Below are positions 1 to 7,652 of a stretch of 34,910 nt of DNA, one piece after another. This DNA comes from CALBTQ01 sp036725605 (GTDB taxonomy: Bacteria; Lernaellota; Lernaellaia; Lernaellales; Lernaellaceae), in NCBI GenBank assembly GCA_036725605.1, contig DAIMDW010000043.1:1-34910 (forward strand). The letters run 5' to 3'. Each line of letters begins with the position of its first letter. Within the stretch, counting starts at the first letter, position 1. The position numbers and the translations under genes were made by a program. The notes beneath the pieces were generated by a model. It was not told the DNA's origin. It worked only from the letters and a program-made list of their open reading frames with translations, and searched no databases.

Positions 1-114
1 CTATCCTGACTTTCAAATTGGGACACCCGGACCCGCCAAAGCCCCGCAGGGGCGGCCGGTTAGTAGCGAAGGGCGAAGCCCTGGAAATAGCTCATCAACG
101 TCGTTAAAAACTAC

Positions 115-156
115 CGGCGCGCGAGAAGTTTTTCCGCTTTTCGCGCGCCGTTTTTT
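115..156. terminator. Bidirectional intrinsic terminator
   Basis: A 14-bp stem (115-128 with 137-150, one G-T pair) closes on a short T-rich loop. It is followed by six T on the + strand. On the - strand the hairpin runs into a second T run (the A run at 106-110). It can end the minus-strand glycyl radical enzyme gene at 187 and whatever + strand gene lies left of the window. Positions 1-114 hold only short hairpins (GCCCC-GCA-GGGGC at 40-52) and no convincing gene. Confidence 0.75.
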
Positions 157-186
157 AAACCGGACGACCCGTATCCTCCGGAATGA

Positions 187-3100
187 TCAGCTATAGCACG
201 TCCGATTGATGATGATCTTTTTCAGATCGTCGGACAGTTGCGTGAAGTACGCGCAGTAGCCCGCGACGCGCACGAGCAGAAACGGATATTTCTCCGGGTG
301 CTCGTAGGCGTCCAGCAGGATCTCGCGGTTGATCACGTTGGGCTGGAACTGCATGCCGCCCTTCTTGAAGTACGTGGCGAAGATGCTCGCCAGGTTGCGC
401 ACCCCGCCGGCTCCCTGGAACAGCGCCGCGTCGATGGTGAAGGTCACCGTCGTGCCGTTGGGCGCGTACTTGACGAAATCGACGCCGGCGATCGAGTTGA
501 GCGACGAAAGCAGGTCGGCCACCTGCATCCCGTAGTGCGGGGCCACGCTGTTGGCCAGCGGGACGCCCGCGCGTCGACCCGAAGGCAGGGCGGGCGTGGT
601 CTTGCCGTAGATGTCGTTGACGTTCAGCGCGTAGTACCCGGCGCGGTAATCGCCGTTGCGCGGATGGGTGGGCACCTGGGCCAGCGTGTTGATGTACACC
701 TGCAGGGTCTTGTTCACCCACTCGGTGGCGGCCGGAGATTCGTCCTGCCCGAACTTGGGCACGGCCTCGAGCGCCGCGTGGATCTCCCGATATTTTTCGC
801 CTTCGAAGTTATGATCGATCGCGTCGATGACCTGCAAAAGCGTGTATTTCCTCTGCTGGAAGACGACCGCGTCCAGCGCGTGCAGCGAGTCGGCGACGTC
901 GGTGACGCCCACCGCCTGCACGCCGTGGCTGTTGAAGCGCGCGCCGCCCTCGTTGACGTCCTTGCCGCTCTCGATGCAGTGCGGGAACAGCGTCGAGGTC
1001 AGCGGCACGGTGAAGTCCTTGCGGATGATCTCCTCGATCGCATTGTGGTCGGCGAGGATCGCGTTGCCCAGCGCGTTCAGTCGCTCCTGGAAGCGCGCCA
1101 ACAGCTCGTCCATGTCCTTGGGCGGCCGGGGTTTGATCGCGCGCGCCTTCCGGTACAGCTTGCGCGCCTTGTTGAAATTGCCGCCGACCAGTTTGTCGAT
1201 TTTACCGTCGCCTTTAAAAACCTGCTCGAAGAACTTGGAAGTCATTTTCTCGTACTGATCCGGCACGTCGATGTTCCACAGGTCGCGTTCGTCTCCCTTG
1301 AGCGCCTGCAGGAAAGCCAGCGCGAGGTTCATGTTGCCGCAGTCGGTGTTGCCGTAATGGTCGTCCGAGGCGTTGGGCTCGACGCAGCCGACAATCGCGT
1401 AGTTGCGCGCGTCTTCCACCGTGGTGTCGTAGTGCTGCTGCAGCGTCTCGACGTACAGTTCGTCGTTGTACAGCGCGGGCATCGGTGCGCCGTTGATGTA
1501 CACCTCGGCCAGGCGGTCGAGGTATTCCTGCGGACTGTCGGGGTGGATGCGGGCGGTCATGTTCGCCGCGTAGGGCTGCAATTCGCAGATGTCCAGCAGC
1601 GCGTAGGTCAGATCGTTGGTGGCGTCTTTGCCGTCCCGGCCCAGGCCGCCGGCGGTGATCGTCTGGTCGGTGGACATGGTTTCGAAGAGGCGGCCGATGT
1701 GCATGTAGGTGTCGCCGTCGTTGATCAGGACGCACTCGTCCAGCTTGAGGACGAACAGCGCCAACAGTTCGCGCGCCTTTTCGTAATCGATGAGTCCCGC
1801 TTCCTTGTCGCGCTGGTAGTACGGATACAGGATCATATCGAGGCGGCCGGGCGAAACGGCGTTTTCGTACGACTCGATGCACAACGCGATGTGCAGCAGC
1901 ATCATGCTCTGCAGCGCCTCGTGATAGGTGCGCGCGGGATGCTTGGGCACGCGACGGCAGATCGCGGACAGCTCTTCGAGTTCCTTGCGCCGACGCGGAT
2001 TGGCCTCGGTGCGGGCCATCTCCGCCAGGTGTTCGGCGTAGCGTTGCGCAAACACCTCGAGCGCGTGCAGGGCGATGATCGCCCCGTCGTAAAAGTCCTG
2101 GTTGTTCTCCGGCTTCTCTTTGCGCGTGGCTTCGATCTCCTCGATGATCCCGGTCGTGCCCAGCTCCAGCACGCGCTCGTAATTGACGATGAAGTGCGCC
2201 ACCGCCGACAGGTTGTTGTTGAAACCGGCGTTGGCCTCGGACAGCCGCGCGAAGTTCTGCCGCAACTTGCTGCGGGAATTGAAGGCCTTCATCAACAGGC
2301 CGTGCTTGAGCCAGAAGGGCATGATGTGGCGGTAGAAGTACAGTTTTTCGCGCCATGAGCACTTGAAGGGGATCGGCGTCTGGTGGTCGATCTGGTGCAG
2401 AATCGTGCCGAACAGTGCGCCGGAATGCTCTTCCCACAACGAACCGCCGCGACGTTTGGTGTTGAAATTGCCGACCAGCAGCTCGTCGGGGTAAACGATG
2501 ATTTTTTTGCTCGACAACAGGTGCATCAACCGTTCGGCGCGATGGATGGGGTTGGGCTTGCCGAAGCCGTGCTTCTTGTAGAAGTCGGTTTTCAGCCGCG
2601 CCGCTTCGAAGCAAATGCTGTAGCCGCTGCCGCGAATCGCGTTTTGGATGTCGTAGACGCGTTGGGTGAACACGGCCTTGTGCCGCGGCTCGTCCAGGTC
2701 GACGCACTCGGCCTGGATTTTCCGCTGCGCAAAAAGGATGACCGCGTTTTTCACCGCCGCCAGCGCCCGCTCGTTGTCGATGTGCAGTTCCGGCCGCTCC
2801 AGGCCCAGGCGTTTGGCCTTGTCCTCGTACATGCTGTGGTACTTGAGCAGTTCGATCGACTTGTGGCCGACGGACTGCAAGAATTTCGCCGCCGCGCCGA
2901 TCTGCTCCTCGCCGTCGTTGTGGCCGGGGATCATGACCATGCGGAATTTGACCTTTGCCTTGCGCTTGAGCAGCTTCTTGATGTTCTCGCGGATCAGCCG
3001 GTCGGACTGGCCGGTGAATTTCTTGTGCAACACTTCGTTGCCCACGACCTTCAAGTCGACCAGGAACAGACTGACGTACGCAGCCACCTTTTCGACGTTC

Positions 3101-3528
3101 TTCCAGGGCACGTGCAGCGAGGTTTCGACCGCGACGTGGATCTTTTCCTTTTTCAGCCGTTTCAACAGCGGCAGCAAGGTATCGGGGTCCTGCAGCAGCG
3201 GATCGCCGCCGCTCAAGGTGACGCCGCCGCCGGTGCGCTGGTAGTAATCCCTGTCGCGCGTGACGATTTCCACCATTTCGCCGAGCGAATATTGCTCCAC
3301 CGTGTCCGCCGGCGGGGTGAAGGACATCGCCTCGGGATTCTGGCACCACAGGCAGCGAAGGCCGCACCCGTGGAAGAAGATGGTCGTGCGGATGCCGGGG
3401 CCGTCGTGCACGCAGGTGCGCTGGATCTTCAAGACCTGCAGTTTGTCGGCGGCTTGGTTGGATTTCGGAGCGAACTCATCAACGGTGAACGGATCCTGGC
3501 TGCGTACGGTTACCATGCTTGGCTCCAT
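187..3528 (-). CDS. Fused glycyl radical enzyme activase and glycyl radical enzyme (PFL-like)
   Basis: One uninterrupted 1113-residue frame carries two proteins that are normally separate. Residues ~30-275 are a radical SAM activating enzyme: cysteines C55, C59 and C62 form the CxxxCxxC cluster motif, and GGD lies at 107-109. Only ~40 residues separate C62 from GGGVTLSGGD, so the extra ferredoxin-like insertion found in many non-PFL activases is absent. Residues ~283-1113 are a full-length glycyl radical enzyme: the thiyl cysteine is C715 in GCVEP with E717 two residues on, and the radical glycine is G1090 in RVAGYCAYF. In known families GCVEP is typical of eliminases and decarboxylases (CutC, glycerol dehydratase, HpdB), whereas PFL itself has adjacent cysteines. 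Substrate is not deducible. Numbering uses the ATG at 3528. A second in-frame ATG at 3516 has GGAG six bases upstream and may be the true start. Cytoplasmic; expected to work only without oxygen. Confidence 0.93.
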   Translation of the reverse strand: MEPSMVTVRSQDPFTVDEFAPKSNQAADKLQVLKIQRTCVHDGPGIRTTIFFHGCGLRCLWCQNPEAMSFTPPADTVEQYSLGEMVEIVTRDRDYYQRTGGGVTLSGGDPLLQDPDTLLPLLKRLKKEKIHVAVETSLHVPWKNVEKVAAYVSLFLVDLKVVGNEVLHKKFTGQSDRLIRENIKKLLKRKAKVKFRMVMIPGHNDGEEQIGAAAKFLQSVGHKSIELLKYHSMYEDKAKRLGLERPELHIDNERALAAVKNAVILFAQRKIQAECVDLDEPRHKAVFTQRVYDIQNAIRGSGYSICFEAARLKTDFYKKHGFGKPNPIHRAERLMHLLSSKKIIVYPDELLVGNFNTKRRGGSLWEEHSGALFGTILHQIDHQTPIPFKCSWREKLYFYRHIMPFWLKHGLLMKAFNSRSKLRQNFARLSEANAGFNNNLSAVAHFIVNYERVLELGTTGIIEEIEATRKEKPENNQDFYDGAIIALHALEVFAQRYAEHLAEMARTEANPRRRKELEELSAICRRVPKHPARTYHEALQSMMLLHIALCIESYENAVSPGRLDMILYPYYQRDKEAGLIDYEKARELLALFVLKLDECVLINDGDTYMHIGRLFETMSTDQTITAGGLGRDGKDATNDLTYALLDICELQPYAANMTARIHPDSPQEYLDRLAEVYINGAPMPALYNDELYVETLQQHYDTTVEDARNYAIVGCVEPNASDDHYGNTDCGNMNLALAFLQALKGDERDLWNIDVPDQYEKMTSKFFEQVFKGDGKIDKLVGGNFNKARKLYRKARAIKPRPPKDMDELLARFQERLNALGNAILADHNAIEEIIRKDFTVPLTSTLFPHCIESGKDVNEGGARFNSHGVQAVGVTDVADSLHALDAVVFQQRKYTLLQVIDAIDHNFEGEKYREIHAALEAVPKFGQDESPAATEWVNKTLQVYINTLAQVPTHPRNGDYRAGYYALNVNDIYGKTTPALPSGRRAGVPLANSVAPHYGMQVADLLSSLNSIAGVDFVKYAPNGTTVTFTIDAALFQGAGGVRNLASIFATYFKKGGMQFQPNVINREILLDAYEHPEKYPFLLVRVAGYCAYFTQLSDDLKKIIINRTCYS

Positions 3529-3716
3529 GTGAAAGAAATACTCTCCAATTCACTAGATTATTCCAAACGGACGGACCCGTCAATCTCGTTTTTTGCCGGG
3601 CGATGCATTTTCCAAATACCCCGGTTCGGACGCTCCAGTCCGTTTCATTCTTCCATTAAATCGGCAGAGAGCCCGACGGCATCAAGGAAAAGCTTGTAAT
3701 TTTGGGTTTTAAGAAA

Positions 3717-4196
3717 TTACATGCAGCCGCAGCCGGCTTCGTCGTCGTCTTCCTCGTCGCCGTCGAGGTAGTCCGCGGCATCGGCGCACACTTCCGCGGT
3801 ATCGTCACAGGGATCTTCCGTCGCCTTGATGGTGATCATTTTCGAAGCAAGTTTCATTTCCTCGCCGCCATATTCGCCGTACATCTTATAGAACACATCG
3901 CCGGGAGCGACGCAGGTGTCGGCGTAAATGTAAAAAGTCATCGCATCCGTTTGTTTTGTCAGACCGTCGAAAGCTCCTTCGTCGCTGTCGAACAGCACAG
4001 TTTCGACTTGGTCGATGATCCGGACCAGGCGGACCGAAGACCAACCGGCCATCACCCCTTCGCTGAAGACAATGCAGGCGGAGCCGCTTTTCTGCACCAC
4101 CCGGTCGATATAGGGGTCCGCCATGATGTCGTTGCCCGCCGTGAATTTCGGCAACAGCACAAAAAAGATGATCCATAACCAAGACATACGTTTCAT
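3717..4196 (-). CDS. Small secreted protein with acidic, Cys-rich C-terminus
   Basis: Family not recognised. I start at the ATG at 4196 rather than the upstream in-frame codon at 4217 because GGAGG sits five bases before it. The 159-residue product begins with a basic residue and a hydrophobic segment (residues ~5-18), then a likely signal peptidase I site near TAG (19-21) with no lipobox. The mature part has several cysteines, so disulphides are possible in an exported protein. The C-terminus is an Asp/Glu run followed by AGCGCM. The acidic run echoes the stalks of nearby lipoproteins but sits at the other end of the protein. A weak hairpin overlaps the stop codon. Confidence 0.7.
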   Translation of the reverse strand: MKRMSWLWIIFFVLLPKFTAGNDIMADPYIDRVVQKSGSACIVFSEGVMAGWSSVRLVRIIDQVETVLFDSDEGAFDGLTKQTDAMTFYIYADTCVAPGDVFYKMYGEYGGEEMKLASKMITIKATEDPCDDTAEVCADAADYLDGDEEDDDEAGCGCM

Positions 4197-4271
4197 GCCA
4201 GCCTCCGATCCGTCCATTTTACTGTATTTATTACCTAAAAAAATACTTTTTTTATTTGAGAATATTTAATT

Positions 4272-4517
4272 GAGGGACACCATTTTAATTGAGGGACACC
4301 ATACTTAATTATTGTCTATCTAAAAATGGCGGCTTTCAGCATATTTTTCATTACGGGGCAACAAGCCTATTTACCCGACAAAAAATTTCATTTGAATGTT
4401 AAACGAACTTTCTCTGTTATTACATATAATTAGATGGCTGTCGCATTAATACGCAAATCTTCCGTCAATAATTAAGTATGGTGTCCCTCTTTTTAACAAT
4501 GGTGTCCCTCTTTTTAC
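4272..4517. repeat. Inverted-repeat element, copy A (MITE/REPIN-like)
   Basis: Perfect 24-bp terminal inverted repeats lie at 4291-4314 and 4466-4489 (core GGGACACCATACTTAATTAT). They enclose ~150 AT-rich bases without a gene. The outer part of the motif is duplicated beyond both ends: GAGGGACACC again at 4272-4281, and GGTGTCCCTC again at 4500-4510. Copy B at 6771-7037 has the same orientation and recognisable internal homology. The element fills most of the 385-bp gap between divergent genes at 4196 and 4582. No transposase is encoded, so it would have to be mobilised in trans. Confidence 0.85.
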
Positions 4518-4581
4518 TTTCAGTTGCATTTATCCATCCACCAGTCAAAAATACTTTTCACTAGACGCACCTGGAGACTTC

Positions 4582-5826
4582 ATGAAACCGTTTCATTGGC
4601 TGACAATTTTCTGTTTGCTCGCCCTGATCCTCGCGGCAATGTCCGGCTGTGAAAGCGGCGACGATGACGACAATGACGACAACGATTCCGCCGACGATGA
4701 TCTCGACGACGACGACGACGATGACGACGACGATGTCGGCGACGACGACCGTTTGTTGCTCATCGGCTACGATGGCGTGCGCCTCGCGTCCTGGCTGCAA
4801 ACCGATGACGGCTGGCGGAAAATGGAGATCCCGCAGCCGGAACTGACCACGGACGAAACCGACTACCGCCTCGGCCCCTCGCTGGTCGTCGACGGGCAGA
4901 CGGTGCATTCCGCCTGGAACATCACGAACGAACAGACTTACTCCTCGACGACCAAACGCCACCAATGGCTGCTGTTCGACGAGGCGGACGGCTGGCGTTT
5001 CGCCGATCGCGAACCCACCGCCGCCGGGCACAACGTACGCAATATCGGGCTGACGGCGGACGGCGTTTTTTGGGCCGACACCTACTATCATTATTCGTGG
5101 TGGTATCCGAACGGCGACGGTTACGAGCATGACGAGCGACTTTACAGCTATACGGGAAACTCGCCGGTCGCGGCCTACGATCTGCAGGCCGGCAGCGTCG
5201 AAGCCTGGGCGATGCCCGCGTCCGGCGGCTGGGCCGGCGTGTTGACCGAGCACGAGTTCGCTCCCTTTACCTTTTCGTTCTTGACCTTTGCCGACGGCCA
5301 ATGGACCGAAACCGCGATGCCGCTCGACTGGCAAAACGGCTTTTTCACCGCCCTGACAACCGACGATGCCCAGACCGGCTACGGCGTTTTTTGCGAAGTC
5401 GACGCCAAGGGCTTCTTTCTGACCCGACTCGCGGCCGAGGGTTGGACGCAGATACCGACGCCGGATTCCTGCCTCGAAGGAGACCTTGCCTACGTACCCC
5501 GCCGGCTGACCGGCGCTGCCGACCATGTGCTCGGGTACTCGACCTACGGGACGGATAACCGCTTTCTCGAACTGCGCGACGGGCAATGGAACTGCCGGAA
5601 AACGATCGGCTATGAAACCGAAATTCGCGGTGGGGTCGTGCTGACCGACGGTCGCGCCTTCCTGTGGTTGGACCTGGACTTGTCATCGGCCGACCCCGTG
5701 CTGGTCGAGGTGCTGGACGATTCGCTGGACACCGTGAGCCTGCCGGACGACCTGCTGTGGATCGAGCAACTGTTGGCCATCGGGTCCGACGTACCCCCGC
5801 GCTTTATGGTCGATGGTGCGCGGTAG
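4582..5826 (+). CDS. Lipoprotein with Asp-rich stalk and propeller-like head
   Basis: The 414-residue product has a signal peptide with lipobox ending MSG-C23. An almost pure Asp/Asn stalk follows (residues ~26-56). The C-terminal head (~57-414) is rich in Trp, Tyr and Gly and contains repeated strand-like segments ending in DGxW or similar (DDGW, ADGW, ADGQW, RDGQW). This resembles the repeats of the larger lipoproteins at 27658-34728 and suggests a beta-propeller-like fold. No enzymatic motif is visible. ATG at 4582 follows GGAG by seven bases. The gene converges with the membrane protein at 5837 with only 10 bp between. It is expected at the outer membrane or cell surface; function unknown. 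Confidence 0.85.
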   Translation: MKPFHWLTIFCLLALILAAMSGCESGDDDDNDDNDSADDDLDDDDDDDDDDVGDDDRLLLIGYDGVRLASWLQTDDGWRKMEIPQPELTTDETDYRLGPSLVVDGQTVHSAWNITNEQTYSSTTKRHQWLLFDEADGWRFADREPTAAGHNVRNIGLTADGVFWADTYYHYSWWYPNGDGYEHDERLYSYTGNSPVAAYDLQAGSVEAWAMPASGGWAGVLTEHEFAPFTFSFLTFADGQWTETAMPLDWQNGFFTALTTDDAQTGYGVFCEVDAKGFFLTRLAAEGWTQIPTPDSCLEGDLAYVPRRLTGAADHVLGYSTYGTDNRFLELRDGQWNCRKTIGYETEIRGGVVLTDGRAFLWLDLDLSSADPVLVEVLDDSLDTVSLPDDLLWIEQLLAIGSDVPPRFMVDGAR

Positions 5827-5836
5827 AGTCCTTGAT

Positions 5837-6754
5837 TTAATGCGGAAGATCCACAAGTCGACTTAGGGAATGGATGAAGAAATAAAAGGCGCCACCCCCG
5901 GTTATGAGAGTCGGCAGACGCAAAGGAGGATGAAGGGCCATGATCAGCCGCAACGGCAAAAGCCCGGTAAGAATAAGAGTAAAGACCACAAAGAAATGAT
6001 CCGGCGATCCTCCGGATTCTTGCGAGTAACGCAACGTCGGCCAGATATAAATTTCCGTCCATGCGCACATCAAGGTAGACAGAATAAAAGGAAGGATAAG
6101 GTTCTTTCCCCATTTGGCCAGGAATTGTCCCGTCTCCATTTTAAGAAGCTTGTCGATGGCCATGGAAAGCCAGAAAACTCCGAGGGCGATTCCCACGGTA
6201 AGCCCCAGCCAGATGATGACTCCGAAGAATATGCCGACTTTTTGGCCGATCAGGATTGCCAGATAGATGCCGAAAATTTCCAATGGCGCAATCAACATCA
6301 TGACCGTCGCGCCCAGGCCGCTTGGCTCGTCTTTTTCAACGGGCTCGTTTTCATTGGCGCCCAACATTCCCCCGGAGATCAGCGCAAACAGCCCGCCGAT
6401 AAAAAGCGCCATCATGTGCATTTCCATGGAAACGATTTTGTAGTGATAAAGGTTTGCCGGGATTTCGACGTAGAGGAAAAACACAATGAAACCAAAAACA
6501 ATCAGCACGGTTTTTCTGACGAATTGAGGAGCATTTCGGTATTGCTTATACAAAACGCCCAGGTACCAGGGAATGAAAAAGTCGATGGCCAAAGCCAAAA
6601 TGATCGCGGTTCCCGCGTTCAGCCGATCGATAATTCGCCCTTGATCGAGCAAAGCGCCATACAAATAAAAGCGAACATACATAGCGAGAATGAAATCGAA
6701 AACGATTTCATAGACATTGACGCCAAATAGAAATTGTATGACTTTTTTCTTCAA
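5837..6754 (-). CDS. Multi-pass membrane protein of unknown function
   Basis: The 305-residue product is very hydrophobic, with about eight predicted membrane segments separated by short charged loops; one loop (ENEPVEKDEPSG, around residue 135-147) is strongly acidic. I recognise no family or catalytic motif. The start is a TTG (6752-6754) preceded by AGAAGGGG at good spacing. No upstream ATG is available because the sequence enters repeat copy B within about 17 bases. The repeat therefore occupies the entire promoter region. Base composition is visibly lower in GC than in flanking genes, and the gene lies between two copies of the same repeat, which suggests acquisition or long-term residence in a repeat-rich patch. 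Confidence 0.75.
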   Translation of the reverse strand: MKKKVIQFLFGVNVYEIVFDFILAMYVRFYLYGALLDQGRIIDRLNAGTAIILALAIDFFIPWYLGVLYKQYRNAPQFVRKTVLIVFGFIVFFLYVEIPANLYHYKIVSMEMHMMALFIGGLFALISGGMLGANENEPVEKDEPSGLGATVMMLIAPLEIFGIYLAILIGQKVGIFFGVIIWLGLTVGIALGVFWLSMAIDKLLKMETGQFLAKWGKNLILPFILSTLMCAWTEIYIWPTLRYSQESGGSPDHFFVVFTLILTGLLPLRLIMALHPPLRLPTLITGGGAFYFFIHSLSRLVDLPH

Positions 6755-6770
6755 GGTTTCCCCTTCTCTC

Positions 6771-7037
6771 TAATTAAGGGACACCATACTTAATTATTGT
6801 CCAACCAAAAATGGCCACTTTCCGTATCTTTTTCATTTCGGGATAACACGCCTGTTTTTTCAACCGAAAAACGCATTTGATTATAAAACGAACTTGCTCT
6901 GTTATTACAAATAATTAGCCGGCCGTCTCATTAATACGTGCATCTTCCATCGATAATTAAGTATGGTGTCCCGCTTTTGACAAAGTATGGTGTCCCGCTT
7001 TTGACATCGATAATTAAGTATGGTGTCCCGCTTTTGA
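6771..7037. repeat. Inverted-repeat element, copy B
   Basis: Left end TAATTAAGGGACACCATACT starts at 6771. The matching right end (6953-6972) is its inverted complement. The interior aligns with copy A along its length, with many substitutions, and in the same orientation. The right end is amplified: GTATGGTGTCCCGCTTTTGA occurs at 6961-6980 and 6985-7004, and again at 7018-7037. Two of these include the full ATCGATAATTAA lead-in. The element lies between divergent genes (start codons at 6754 and 7131), as copy A does. Confidence 0.85.
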
Positions 7038-7130
7038 AGCAATAGCCAAATCTCTGGCTTTCGCCGATATTTTTGGTATCATCACCTCGCAACTTATTCT
7101 TTACCTTAACAAATCGTATTGGAGCGCCAC

Positions 7131-7574
7131 ATGACCCCAGTGGAATCGATTGCCTATGACAAGGCCAAATGGCACTACGGGGGCGAATTCCCCGAGGACC
7201 TCGACGACTACCAGGGCTTCGTGCACACCGGGATGTTCCTGGGCTGGCTGATGGAAAACGATCTGGTCAGCGATTTTTTCAAAAGCGAAGGGCTCGATTG
7301 CCTCCAGCGTTTTCTGGCCCGCGAAAGCACGGGCGCGCAGATCTACGAAGAATGGGACGGCGTGCTGACCAGCGAGATGCTCAGCGACCTGGGCAACGCC
7401 TTCGCTCAGGATTATTACGACATCACGGCCGGCGGTTATATGGCCGACTACGAAACCACGCTGTGCAAGGGACTGCCGACCACCTATCACGTGCGGGACA
7501 CCTGGGAAAATTACGAGAAAATCAAACAGGTCATCGATCGGCGATACCAGGCGTGGCGCGCCGCCCGGCGGTGA
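7131..7574 (+). CDS. DUF7832-like small cytoplasmic protein
   Basis: The 147-residue protein lacks a signal peptide and contains the segments YDKAKWHYGGEFPEDL and HTGMFLGWLMENDLV near its start. I associate these with the uncharacterised DUF7832 family, whose members are often small stand-alone proteins encoded near polymorphic toxin or immunity loci. That family assignment is from memory and needs a profile search. The ATG at 7131 is chosen over a TTG at 7119 because GGAG at 7121 is six bases upstream of the ATG and would lie inside the longer version. The region just upstream is repeat copy B. It converges with the lipoprotein gene at 7653 across a shared hairpin. Confidence 0.75.
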   Translation: MTPVESIAYDKAKWHYGGEFPEDLDDYQGFVHTGMFLGWLMENDLVSDFFKSEGLDCLQRFLARESTGAQIYEEWDGVLTSEMLSDLGNAFAQDYYDITAGGYMADYETTLCKGLPTTYHVRDTWENYEKIKQVIDRRYQAWRAARR

Positions 7575-7600
7575 AATCCGGAAATGACAATCATCAGCGC

Positions 7601-7633
7601 TTAAAACAAGCGGCCGGGGAAATCCCCGGCCGC
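7601..7633 (-). terminator. Intrinsic terminator of the 7653-9494 gene
   Basis: Perfect inverted repeat GCGGCCGGGGA (7610-7620) and TCCCCGGCCGC (7623-7633), with a minimal AA centre. On the - strand it is followed by CTTGTTTT, the usual U-rich tail. It lies 19 bases past the stop of the minus-strand lipoprotein and may also stop the converging gene at 7574. Confidence 0.8.
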
Positions 7634-7652
7634 CGATGAACTCAGGTCAAGC

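Noticed and set aside
15..30. Another end of the A/B repeat at the window start (AAATTGGGACACC)
   Set aside because: Only GGGACACC is shared and the sequence is cut by the window; too short to call.
238..2358. Long + strand frame opposite the glycyl radical enzyme
   Set aside because: Low-complexity Val/Arg/Gln translation typical of GC-rich antisense; the minus frame has complete enzyme motifs.
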